The notes below the pieces were generated by a model. It was not told the origin of the DNA. It worked only from the letters and a program-made list of their open reading frames with translations, and made no database searches. Of a stretch of 64,000 nucleotides of DNA, positions 22,321 through 33,529 are shown one piece after another (the first letter of the stretch is position 1; each line of letters begins with the position of its first letter). Origin of the DNA: Siphonodentalium dalli. Taxonomy: Eukaryota; Mollusca; Scaphopoda; Gadilida; Siphonodentaliidae. The translations under genes and the position numbers were made by a program. The stretch covers positions 143,610,351 through 143,674,350 of the forward strand of contig CP136062.1 in NCBI GenBank assembly GCA_032622095.1, in the 5' to 3' direction.

Positions 22321-22778
22321 TTAAGGTTACACTGGTGTAAATGTTTTCCATAGGCCTCAGTGCTAACGTTTTAGCGTATAGTGTTGGCAATATAAATGAT
22401 GGGTCCAAAATTTTCTTTAAATCTGAAAAATTGACATTTTGGGAAACTTTTTACACCAAAAAATCATGTCTGTCTAGCAGGGAATTCGCCTTTAAGTCTT
22501 ATGTTTTCGTAACTAGTGTCAGAACCGCATAAAAAATACAGTCATATTTTAGACCACACCAAAAAATTCAAACTTCACTACAAAGGGTTAATTCCTGTGC
22601 CAATGGTTATTTTACCTATGGGAAATCATAGGGAAGAGGTGTGATGAATTTGTTATGTGAAAAGAACACAAGGCTATTGACCAATCAGGGCCCAGTGTCT
22701 ATTTTATTCTCTCCTATATATTCCTCCCGCACCCGCTAGATGTCAGTCGGAACCTTATTTACACCAGTGTAACCTAAA
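22321..22778. mobile_element. MITE, family 3, copy 1
   Basis: Terminal inverted repeats GGTTACACTGGTGTAAAT and ATTTACACCAGTGTAACC. The interior matches 23672-24116 closely. TA or TAA next to the ends would fit a Tc1/mariner-type target, but the exact duplication is ambiguous. The 63-codon ORF inside is shared by both copies only because the repeats are alike. Confidence 0.75.
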
Positions 22779-23671
22779 GCGATAGCCCGCTTTTTCGCGG
22801 AATAATTGTAACTCCCTACATTTCTTCAGAATTGCCCATCAATGGAAAAAATGTGTTCAAAAACAATATCACTTCTGTGGTTCTTTATTTATCACACACA
22901 ATTTAACCCACCCCTTTAACAAATTATTCATAAAAAAAGCACAATTTTCCACCACCAGTCATGTTCAGGCCCCATTTTCACTCAGTTTTAGGGGTCTGGT
23001 GTTGCAAACTTGGATCAGCTATGGAAGACTGTACAATATTCTTTCCATGAGATAACTTATGGTGATGTGAGGTCATTGAGTCCAGATCTGATCAGCTGAG
23101 CATCAAGCGAATGACTTTATCAGCACATTGAAGAATAAAATATGACATTTTCAGGTCTGCAAGGGTGATCCAAGATAACTGGATGTGGTTGTATATTGAA
23201 TTAGTTGAATAAAGATATGCTCTCTTTGAATTGCTGAAGCATTTTCTTAAATGTGTCCAAGTTTTAGTGCTTCTAACCTTCAAATGACCATACCCACCAG
23301 TGGAAATGACACACTTTTATGATATATATCTGTATATCACTGGCTATAAAATCCAAAATACTTGTTAGATTAGGTTCTTATAACAATTGATATATGTGTC
23401 GTTGACATGCTCATGTTATGGGTCATTTGCATTATCATGTGACTATTACCAGCTTGAAAATTTTTGAAAATACCTTGAAAAATTGGCATTTTTTATGAAA
23501 AATCTTACTATTTTTTTGGCTGATGTAAGTGAAAGAAGACATCAGCAGCAAGAATAGACACACCAAGCATGAGATATTCATTGGACTGAAAGACCAGGCT
23601 CTGTAAAATGCATTAAAATGCTTTAAAGTGACTCCCAGGAATCAAAAATGATAAAAAGCTATTTTTCCCCT
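22779..23671. other. Spacer between two MITE copies
   Basis: No gene supported. It is T- and A-rich with no internal repeat that I could pair. Confidence 0.35.
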
Positions 23672-24116
23672 TTAGGTTACACTGGTGTAAATGTTTTCCA
23701 TAGGCCTCAGTGCTAACGTTTTAGCGTATAGTGTTGGCAATATAAATGATGGGTCCAAAATTTTCTTTAAATCTGAAAAATTTACATTTTGGGAAACTTT
23801 TTACACAAATAAATCATGTCTGTCTAGCAGGGAATTCGCCTTTAAATCTTATGTTTTCGTAACTAGTGTCAGAACCGCATAAAAAAATACAGTCATATTT
23901 TAGACCGCACCAAAAAATTCAAAGGGTTAATTCCTGTGCCAATGGTTATTTTACCTATGGGAAATCATAGGGAAGAGGTGTGATGATTTTTTTATGTGAA
24001 AAGCACACAAGGCTATTGACCAATCAGGGCCCAGTGTCTATTTTATTCTCTCCTATATATTCCTCCCGCATCCGCTAGATGTCACTCGGAACCTTATTTA
24101 CACCAGTGTAACCTAA
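23672..24116. mobile_element. MITE, family 3, copy 2
   Basis: Same ends as copy 1, with TA on both sides. It lacks about 12 bases that copy 1 has near 22565 (TTCACTACAAAG region) and differs by single bases elsewhere. Same orientation as copy 1, 1.35 kb apart. Confidence 0.75.
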
Positions 24117-24916
24117 ACGTGCCCACCTGAACCAAATCCAGCTGTTGTGCTTCGTCTGGGAGAAGATTAGTAAACAAGAACTTTCTCCACAAGCTTTTGA
24201 TGAATATAATTTTCGATGTACATAACTTCGAAGTTCCTCAACCGATTTAGAAAATTCTTTCGGTATGTCTCTCAGGACGTCCCATAGATACTTCACAACA
24301 TTTGGTTCAAATCGGAGACAACAAAAAGAGACAATTTTGCCCCCTCCCTAATACGGACAAATGTGATTGGATACATTATTCGCCAGTTCGTCTTCTCTCT
24401 ATGTTTAACACGCACACATAAGCCAAATCTGGCAGATGTGCGTCGTCTGGGAGGAGTTTTGTAAACAGGCACTTTCTCCTCAATCGATATATGAATACAA
24501 TATTCGATGGGCTATAACCTGGTAATTTCTCAACCGATTTACAAAATTCTTCCAGGAGGATCATTAGTACGTCATATAGACAGACACACGGCAGTTGAAA
24601 TCGTCGCAAAATAAATTTGTTTGACCCCATCCGAACCCCAAAATGATATGTCCGTAAGACTTTTCTTCATATCAAGTTGCTAACGAGTAACTGCATAGAA
24701 TTTATCAAATCTGGATAACTTGTATGTCATAGGCGGACACCGGATCTGAAATAAATCGAGTTTTCCTAACCATGGGCGACAACTCTGTAGAGAAAGCGCG
24801 GACATAATTTTTTTTATATATGGACCCAATAGGGCATAATTAGATGTACCAATGGTCCAAATTTAGAGTCTTCTCTGCTACACATATTTTTCAAGATACA
24901 TTTTTTTCACATAAAG
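24117..24916. other. Intron-like sequence with a diverged repeat
   Basis: Two diverged pieces near 24115-24300 and 24425-24580 share the layout AACCAAATC, GTGCGTCGTCTGGGAG and CAACCGATTTA, a degraded dispersed repeat. No gene is supported. Confidence 0.4.
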
Positions 24917-25015
24917 GGAGACAACTCTACATAACAAATTGCTGGGCCAATTGGGAAAACTGGGACAACTGGCACAACTGGAATAATAACCAGTTCGAAT
25001 GCAGAAGTAACACAG
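24917..25015 (+). CDS. Candidate exon: tryptophan-rich W-x-N repeat peptide
   Basis: Acceptor TTTTTTTCACATAAAG precedes 24917 and a GTATAC donor follows 25015. The exon is 99 bases with phase 1 at both ends, like the lectin-like and TSP1 exons. It reads RQLYITNC, then WANWENWDNWHNWNNN, then QFECRSNT. The middle is five 9-base units coding W-x-N with variation at the second codon. Two cysteines flank the tryptophans. I do not recognise a domain. It could be a linker module of the secreted protein, or a chance 9-base repeat between splice-like sites. The matching phases are the main support. Confidence 0.35.
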
Positions 25016-25500
25016 GTATACTAAACTAGATTACAACATATATGAATGGCATTTTATTATACGCCTGCTATAAAACAACGGACAATTACCGACATGTAGA
25101 TCGTCGTATCTATCTCTTCGAAGCTTCTGTGAAATCGCGTTTTGTTATTTATATATGTTCCGATATTTCACCATAGGGCTTGAAACTAAACACGAGCGGC
25201 CAAGGTCGATCGATCGAGTGATCATTGTGTGCACACTGTCCACCATAGCCAATCAAAAGCGACGAATTCAAGACGGCACGCGATCAATCGATAATTCTCT
25301 GTTTGAGTCGCAGCGCGTAAATTTCAACTTTAGGCCTAGGCTCTTTCCTGTTTGTAAACACTGAGAGGTGCGTTGTTAATTAAGTACAGGTAATGTTTTA
25401 ATTATATAAGACTTAACGTGGTCACCTTGAGCCTAGATAAGCCGCATATATATAATATAATATAGAGTTTTTTTGTTTGAATATATATACCTGAAACAGC

Positions 25501-25590
25501 TCAATCGTGTCTGGAAAGAAATATAGAATTTTAACTCGTGGATTGTAGCCGCATGAGAAAATTCGATATTTCTTTCCAGACACGATTGAT
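25501..25590. repeat. Inverted repeat with 32-base arms
   Basis: Left arm TCAATCGTGTCTGGAAAGAA and on to AATTTT. The right arm is its complement with one mismatch. The loop of about 25 bases contains ACTCG and ATGAG. It may belong with the CGAG palindromes, but the CTCG here is partly paired, so I keep it apart. Confidence 0.8.
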
Positions 25591-26392
25591 AATATAAATG
25601 AGAATTTGGTTATACACACGAACACCAGAAAGTAACAAAGACAACTTATTTACCCATCATTTTGGCGGGCAATCCCCTAGTAGAATATAAACTCCCAACA
25701 TCAAAGTATTCATTTGTGTAGATTGTTTTATGTTGTCGAGAGGGGAGTATTTTACATAACTTAAACATATTCTTGACATTGTCTGGCGGAGCTACTAGAT
25801 GGATAAGAAGCTTGCCAAATTCATCATGTTAATTTCATGAAATGTCAACATGTCGATTTCAACGAACAACGTCATCGTGTAGCTTCCCCATGAACTTGAA
25901 TGTATCGTTTGCTTTGTTCATAAATATGTTTTCCTTTTTGAATCATGAAAATCGTACGAGATATGTGGATTATTAGATGCATGTATGTACATGTAGTCTT
26001 ATGTCGCCCAACGGGGGGATATATTGTCGGGATATTTCACTTTCACTGTGTCAAGATATTTCACATGGGTCTCGCGTTTTACCAATATGAGTAAATGTTG
26101 GCCCAAAATGCCATTACTTGTCTTTGCTATAATATTGAGTCGTATTAAACCAGCTCCGTATCGCATCAAGTCAGCCCAATATATATCGACAGGTGTCAAT
26201 GTTACAACTGTGTAGCAAGAACAATCAGAAGCAAGAAATAAAGATACATGCATCAAATCGCCCATGAATGATTTGACAAAGAATCAGTTTCAATATGTAA
26301 CACAATTTATTATGTACTAAATAACGTATTATACTAAAGTGCTCGTAACTACTATAAATGCTAATTATATAAATGCTAATTATTATCTTCTA
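25591..26392. other. Intron-like sequence
   Basis: No gene, RNA or element end is supported. Confidence 0.35.
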
Positions 26393-28024
26393 TCTATACT
26401 ATATATTTTGAGACTTCGTATATATGTGTGTGTGTACTTCATAGAATCCAAAACGCGTGTACAGATTGGGCTCAAATTTCGTATGTAAGTGTAAAATCCC
26501 ACCGACACCGCCGTGGTTGCGTTTTGGAGAAGCTCAGAGCACCCTTTATCCACTCCCAAATCACCGCAAAGGCACGGCGGGGGTTAATCAAGTCATAATT
26601 TAATGAACGTTTGTTTTTGACGCATCGCTATAAAGAGCGTTTTGTTTACCATTCAACGTTATTAGCATCTGCAGAGAGATTGTAGCCTGTCGCTCGAAAT
26701 ATTATGCAGAGAGATTTTCACGACGGGAAGCCGGCGTTTGTTTTCAATTCAATGCAATTTTATCCCTCGAAATATTATGCAGAGAGATGATTTCACGACG
26801 GGAAGCGTTTGTTTTTAGTTCAATACAATGTTATCGTACTGAGCATCTACCGCAATCGGCACCGCGGTGGTTAATCAAGTCATAATTTAATGAGCGTTTG
26901 TTTTTGACGCATCGCTATAAAGAGCGTTTTGTTTACCATTCAACGTTATTAGCATCTGCAGAGAGAATGTAGCCTGTCGCTCGAAATATTATGCAGAGAG
27001 ATTTTCACGACGGGAAGCCGGCGTTTGTTTTCAATTCAATGCAATTTTATCCCTCGAAATATTATGCAGAGAGATGATTTCACGACGGGAAGCGTTTGTT
27101 TTCAGTTCAATACAATGTTATCGTACTGAGCGTCTATATACACGACGAGTATAAATACGGCTCCATTGACCGCTTTGTTTTTACAGTATATACCCGAAAT
27201 CATCCCAGATAATCAAGAATATAGCATCAGATTTCTCCCCAGATATACCGTTATAAAGCTACTGGAATCTGCCAATCTACGGGAAATTCCAGGGAATGCC
27301 GATTGAGCTCAAACTTGCTACCCACGGGAAGTGTCATATATATGAGTGTGTCCTTTATAGACTCGAACCGATTGAGCTCAAACTTGCTAAATAAGAAAAT
27401 AGCCCCCAAGCCGTAAATATCAACAACAACGATATTGCTACCTACGGGGAGCAACGTTATTAGCATTTGCAGAATTATGCAGAGAGAAAGTGCTTTCCTA
27501 TTTTTAGAACGCAACACATGTTTACGTCGCGTTGGTGATTGAGGTTCACAACGGGGTTAATTGACTGTCCGCTCTTTGCGACGATGAGGTTCACGGTGGG
27601 GACTATTGACCAACACTCACAATTTCGTCTTTTGCATCAGATACCAACACCTCGACCGATCGGGAGGAAACTTGGTACGTGAGTGTAGTTTGACCAGGTG
27701 GTCGTCGCTGTCGTATTGGCGAGCCCGTGCGACGCCCGTGCAGCGCATGCGCAGACGAGATATCGGAAACGGGTGGAGCTATCGACTTGAAATTTGGTAT
27801 GTGAATGTATCTTGCGCCGGGTACAAATTGTATCGGGTCGCCGAGTCCGTGCGACGTCAGCTTCGCGCATGCGCAGACCAGATCTCGGAAACGGGTGGAG
27901 CTATCGACTTGAAATTTGGTTTTTGAGTAGCCCGGTCCTGTACGGGGTTACCTTGAAAAACACAAATTAATGGATCGACCAAAGCCATGGGACCAATGCC
28001 GCCAGTGGCGGGCTAACCTGCTAG
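26393..28024 (+). mobile_element. Helitron-like unit H1
   Basis: Begins A|TCTATACTATATATTTT and ends CTAG|T at 28024, with a hairpin CCGCC-AGT-GGCGG about nine bases before CTAG. TC start, hairpin and CTAG end between A and T are the marks of Helitrons. There is no Rep/helicase coding region, so it is non-autonomous. Inside, a block of about 289 bases is duplicated (26585-26873 and 26874 onward) with the words GAAATATTATGCAGAGAG and CGACGGGAAGC. The right third holds the 121-base repeat shared with H2-H5. Confidence 0.6.
26585..27150. repeat. Tandem duplication of about 289 bases inside H1
   Basis: Two units start with AATCAAGTCATAATTTAATG at about 26587 and 26876. Each has two inner copies of GAAATATTATGCAGAGAGA followed by TTTCACGACGGGAAG. 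Confidence 0.85.
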
Positions 28025-28040
28025 TATATATATATATATA

Positions 28041-28579
28041 TCTACTATCTCATATATATTTTGAAGACCTCTGTTTGTTTGTTTGTTTGTTTGTTTGTCT
28101 GTCTGTCTGTCATTGATACAAATCTACGATTCTCGACCGATCGGGACGAAACTTGGTACGTGTGTGTAGTTTGACCGGGCGGTGAACGTTGTCGTATTGG
28201 CGAGCCCGTGCGGCGCCCGTGCAGCGCATGCGCAGACGAGATCTCGGAAACGGGTGGAGCTATCGACTTGAAATTTGCTATGTGAATGTATCTTGCCCCG
28301 GATGCGAATTTTATCGGGTCGCCGAGCCCGTGCGACACCAGCTTCGCGCATGCGCAGACGAGATCTCGGAAACGGGTGGAGCTATCGACTTGAAATTTGG
28401 TATGTGAATGTATCTTGCCCCGGATACGAATTTTATCGGGTCGCCGAGCCCGTGCGACGCCAGCTTCGCGCATGCGCAGACCAGATCTCGGAAACGGGTA
28501 GAGCTATCGACTTGAAATTTGGTTTTTTAATGCGACGCCAGCTTCGCGCATGCTCAGACCAGATCTCGGAAACGGCTAG
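28041..28579 (+). mobile_element. Helitron-like unit H2
   Basis: Starts A|TCTACTATCTCATATA after a 16-base TA spacer from H1 and ends CTAG at 28579. The 3' hairpin is missing: the body is cut and joined directly to CGGCTAG. It contains a TTTG/TCTG run and four copies of the 121-base unit with GATCTCGGAAACGGGT. Confidence 0.55.
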
Positions 28580-29555
28580 TCTATTATATATATTTGGAAG
28601 ATCTGTCTGTGTGTGGTGTGTGTGTTCGCGATGAACTCGAAAACTGAGCCGATTTCGATGAAATTTGGTATGTGGGGGTATTTCCGGCCGAGGACTGGAA
28701 TAGGCCTATTAATATGCCCGTGCGACGTGACCTTGACCTTGAAATCGGGTAATTTCAAGGTCAAACGCCCTAATATCACGGGAATTCGATGAAACTTGGT
28801 ATGTGAGGGTATTTTCGACCGGCGAGTGCATAGGCCTATTAATTTGCACGTGCGACGTGACATTGACCTTGAAATCGGGTCATTTCAAGGTCAAACGCCC
28901 GAATATCACGGGATTTCGATGAAAATTAGTGTCTAGGGATACTTTCGTATGGGGAGTCTCATAAACCTATTAATTTGCCCGTGTGACGTGACCTTGACAT
29001 TGAAATCGGGTCAATTCAAGGTCAAATCGCGAATTTTGATGGGATTTCGACGAAATTTGATACGTATGGTTACTTTTGTCCACTGAGTGTATTGGACGGG
29101 TCGAGTCGTGACCCCGACCTGACCTTGACCTTCAAAATGATCAGTTCGAGGTCAAATCGGGTAAAGCCGGATGGATCTCGACGGGTACTTTTGTCCGGGC
29201 AGTGTTTTGGACGGGTCAAATCGTTACCCCACCTGACCTTGACCTTCAAAATGGTCAATTCAAGGTCATAGCCCGGACGAAGTCGGGTCAGTGTGTGTGT
29301 GGTGTGTGTGTGTTCGCGATAAACTCGAAAACGGCCGAGCCGATTTCGATGAAAGTTGGTATGTGGTGGTACTTTCGGCCTGGAGGGGGGGGGGGGTGGC
29401 ATGGGCAAAACCGGATGGATTTCGACGGGCACGTTTGTCGGGTACTTTTGTCCGGGCAGTGTTTTGGACTGGTCAAATCGTGACCCCACTTGACCTTGAC
29501 CTTCCAAATGGACAATTCAAGGTCAAAGCCCGGACGAAGTCGGTTCAACTTCTAG
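28580..29555 (+). mobile_element. Helitron-like unit H3 (AGGTCA-rich type)
   Basis: TCTATTATATATATTTGG directly follows the CTAG of H2. The 3' hairpin GCCCGG-ACGAAG-TCGG is followed by CTAG at 29552-29555. The body is built of diverged units carrying TGACCTTGACCTT and TTCAAGGTCAAA plus a TTCGATGAAATTTGGTATG block. Confidence 0.6.
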
Positions 29556-30127
29556 TCTCATATATATTTTGAAGACCTCTGTCTGTCTGTCTGTTTGTCT
29601 GTTTGTCTGTCATTTATACAAATCTACGATTCTCCACCGATCGGGACGAAACTTGGTACGTGTGTGTAGTTTGACCAGGCGGTCGACGTTGTCGTATTGG
29701 CGAGCCCGTGCGGCGCCCGCTTCGCGCATGCGCAGACGAGATCTCGGAAACGGGTGGAGCTATCGACTTGAAATTTGCTGTGTGATTGTGCCTTGCCCCG
29801 GATACGAATTTTATCGGGTCGCCGAGTCCGTGCGACGCCAGCTTCGCGCATGCGCAGACGAGATCTCGGAAACGGGTGGAGCTATTGACTTGAAATTTGC
29901 TATGTGAATGTATCTTGCCCCGGATACGAATTTTATTGGTTCGCCGAGCCTGTGCGACGCCAGCTTCGCGCGACGCCAGCTTCGCGCATGCGCAGACGAG
30001 ATCTCGGAAACGGGTGGAGTTATCGACTTGAAATTTGCTATGTGAATGTATCTTGCCCCGGATACGAATTTTATCTACTTGAAATTTGTTTTTTAATAGC
30101 CCGGACAACGTCGGGCTCATCGGCTAG
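29556..30127 (+). mobile_element. Helitron-like unit H4
   Basis: TCTCATATATATTTTGAAG directly after CTAG. The 3' hairpin GCCCG-GACAACGT-CGGGC lies six bases before the terminal CTAG. The body consists of 121-base units, one of which has a short internal doubling (GACGCCAGCTTCGCGC twice near 29955). Confidence 0.65.
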
Positions 30128-31299
30128 TCTCATATATATTTTGAAGACCTCTGTTTGTTTGTCTGTCTGTATGTTTGTCTGTCATTTATACAAATCTACG
30201 ATTCATGACCGATCGGGACGAAACTTGGTACGTGTGTGTAGTTTGACCAGGCGGTGGACGTTGTCGTATTGGCGAGCCCGTGCGGCGCCCGCTTCGTGCA
30301 TGCGCAGACGAGATCTCGGAAACGGGTGGAGCTATCGACTTGAAATTTGCTATGTGAATGTATCTTGCCCCGGATACGAATTTTATCGGGTCGCCGATTC
30401 CGTGCGACGCTAGCTTCGCGCATGCGCAGACGAAACTACGGTTGCAAAACGCACCGGGACCGGAATGCATTTATCTTGATTAAAAAGGCAGAATTAACTC
30501 ATTGGAAAACAACAAATGCGTGTCGTGTGCAGGGATGTGGCTAGAGGGTCTCCGTTGGGGTGTCCACATTGGGAAATTCCAATTGCACCCCCTTTGAATC
30601 ATAATCAGACACCAAACACAACTTTTGCATAATTCCATTTGCACCCCCCTTGCATATCAGTCCTCAGGCCTAATATCCTATGTATTCATAAACTATGTTG
30701 TTCTATATGCCCGGTATAAGAAAATTCAGATACTTTAACCTAAGAATTGCATAAATCCTAACATCTAGTAGCCTACTCCAGACAAATGCACACGGCTACG
30801 GATAAGAGACCAAGACATTGTGTCTGTCATTGTTCAGCCCGGTGTGAGAAAATTGGGAAAACTATACAAGAAAATCGCAAATCCTAGCATCTAGACTGGC
30901 CTCAACTGAAGCTTCCCTAGTGTTGGAAATTTCAAACCTCATACTCCCTCTTAGGTTGGGAAATTCTCCAACTGATGACCATTTCAGTCCACAAGTTTGA
31001 CCGAATGTACTAAACTATTGTTTTGTTAAACTAATTATCAGTTTTGTATTGGTCACGGGGGAGGGACAGTGACACACCGGGCCGACCATGGTTCGGCCCG
31101 ATGTTCGAAAATTTCGAAATCTGAACAAGAAAATCGCAAAATCCTAGCATCTAGACTAGCCTCAAGTCTTCTTAGAGTTGGAAATTTCAAACCTGACACC
31201 CCCCACTTAGGTTGGACAGACCAGATCTCGGAAACGGGTGGAGCTATCGACTGTTTTTGGTTTTTGAATAGCCCGGACAACGTCGGGAACATCGGCTAG
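30128..31299 (+). mobile_element. Helitron-like unit H5 with insertion
   Basis: Same 5' end as H4. The 121-base units stop at about 30432 and resume at about 31217, so 30433-31216 is foreign sequence. The 3' hairpin and CTAG are at 31271-31299. The insert carries GTTGGAAATTTC words that recur at 34590-34860 and 40240-40480. Confidence 0.55.
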
Positions 31300-31976
31300 T
31301 CTATTATATATTTTGGAATATCTGTCTGTGTGTGGTGTGTGTGGTGTGTGTGTTCGCGATGAACTCGAAAACGGCTGAGCCGATTTCGATGAAATTTGGT
31401 ATGTGGGGTTATTTTCGGCCGAGAAGTGGCATAGGCCTATTAATTTGCATGTGCGACGTGACCTTGAAATCGGGTCAATTCAAGGTCAAATCGCGAATTT
31501 TGATGGGATTTCCACGAAATTTGATACATAGGGTTACTTTTGTCCACTGAGTGTTTTGGACGGGTCAAATCGTGACCCGACCTGACCTTGACCTTCAAAA
31601 TGATCAATTCAAGGTAAAATCGGGTAAAACCGGATGAATTTCGACGTGTACTTTTGTCCGGGCAGTGTTTTGGACGGGTCAAATCGTGACCCCACCTGAC
31701 CTTGACCTTCAAAATGGACAATTCAAGGTCAAATTGCGCAATTCGCCGAAAAGCAGAGAGGAAACAGCGCAGACGAGATCTCGGAAACGGGTGAAGCTAT
31801 CGACTTGAAATTTGCTATGTGAATGTATCTTGCCCCGGATACGAATTTTATCGGGTCGCCGAGCCCATGCGACGCCAGCTTCGCGCATGCGCAGACCAGA
31901 TCTCGGAAACGGGTGGAGCTATCGACTTACAATTTGGTTTCTGAATAGCCCGGACAACGTCGGGCTCATCGGCTAG
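31300..31976 (+). mobile_element. Helitron-like unit H6 (hybrid)
   Basis: Starts TCTATTATATATTTTGG. The left two thirds are of the AGGTCA-rich type, and the right part, from about 31770, is of the 121-base type. It ends with the H4-type hairpin and CTAG at 31973-31976. A recombination product of the two families is likely. Confidence 0.55.
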
Positions 31977-32956
31977 TCTATTATATATATTTGGAAGATC
32001 TGTCTGTGTGTGGTGTGTGTGTTCGCGATGAACTCGAAAACTGAGCCGATTTCGATGAAATTTGGTATGTGGGGGTATTTCCGGCCGAGGACTGGAATAG
32101 GCCTATTAATATGCCCGTGCGACGTGACCTTGACCTTGAAATCGGGTAATTTCAAGGTCAAACGCCCTAATATCACGGGAATTCGATGAAACTTGGTATG
32201 TGAGGGTATTTTCGACCGGGGAGTGCATAGGCCTTTTAATTTGCACGTGCGACGTGACATTGACCTTGAAATCGGGTCATTTCAAGGTCAAACGCCCGAA
32301 TATCACGGGATTTCGATGAAAATTAGTGTCTAGGGATACTTTCGTATGGGGAGTCTCATAAACCTATTAATTTGCCCGTGTGACGTGACCTTGACATTGA
32401 AATCGGGTCAATTCAAGGTCAAATCGCGAATTTTGATGGGATTTCGACGAAATTTGATACGTATGGTTACTTTTGTCCACTGAGTGTATTGGACGGGTCG
32501 AGTCGTGACCCCGACCTGACCTTGACCTTCAAAATGATCAGTTCGAGGTCAAATCGGGTAAAGCCGGATGGATTTCGACGGGTACTTTTGTCCGGGCAGT
32601 GTTTTGGACGGGTCAAATCGTTACCCCACCTGACCTTGACCTTCAAAATGGTCAATTCAAGGTCATAGCCCGGACGAAGTCGGGTCAGTGTGTGTGTGGT
32701 GTGTGTGTGTTCGCGATGAACTCGAAAACGGCCGAGCCAATTTCGATGAAAGTTGGTATGTGGTGGTACTTTCGGCCTGGAGGGGGGGGGGGGGGGGTGG
32801 CATGGGCAAAACCGGATGGATTTCGACGGGCACGTTTGTCGGGTACTTTTGTCCGGGCAGTGTTTTGGACTGGTCAAATCGTGACCCCACTTGACCTTGA
32901 CCTTCCAAATGGACAATTCAAGGTCAAAGCCCGGACGAAGTCGGTTCAACTTCTAG
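31977..32956 (+). mobile_element. Helitron-like unit H7 (copy of H3)
   Basis: Near-identical to H3, with a longer poly-G tract near 32780. CTAG at 32953-32956 is directly followed by TCTCATATATA. Confidence 0.6.
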
Positions 32957-33529
32957 TCTCATATATATTTTGAAGACCTCTGTCTGTCTGTCTGTTTGTC
33001 TGTTTGTCTGTCATTTATACAAATCTACGATTCTCCACCGATCGGGACGAAACTTGGTACGTGTGTGTAGTTTGACCAGGCGGTCGACGTTGTCGTATTG
33101 GCGAGCCCGTGCGGCGCCCGCTTCGCGCATGCGCAGACGAGATCTCGGAAACGGGTGGAGCTATCGACTTGAAATTTGCTGTGTGATTGTGCCTTGCCCC
33201 GGATACGAATTTTATCGGGTCGCCGAGCCCGTGCGACGCCAGCTTCGCACATGCGCAGACGAGATCTCGGAAACGGGTGGAGCTATTGACTTGAAATTTG
33301 CTATGTGAATGTATCTTGCCCCGGATACGAATTTTATTGGTTCGCCGAGCCTGTGCGACGCCAGCTTCGCGCGACGCCAGCTTCGCGCATGCGCAGACGA
33401 GATCTCGGAAACGGGTGGAGTTATCGACTTGAAATTTGCTATGTGAATGTATCTTGCCCCGGATACGAATTTTATCGACTTGAAATTTGTTTTTTTAATA
33501 GCCCGGACAACGTCGGGCTCATCGGCTAG
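32957..33529 (+). mobile_element. Helitron-like unit H8 (copy of H4)
   Basis: Near-identical to H4, including the internal doubling. It ends with the hairpin and CTAG at 33526-33529. Confidence 0.65.

Larger units (their letters stand above)
28576..31215. repeat. Segmental duplication inside Helitron array, copy 1
   Basis: Matches 31973-34617 at an offset of 3397-3402. The left limit is exactly the CTAG|TC joint. The right limit is after CACTTAGGTTGG. Confidence 0.9.
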
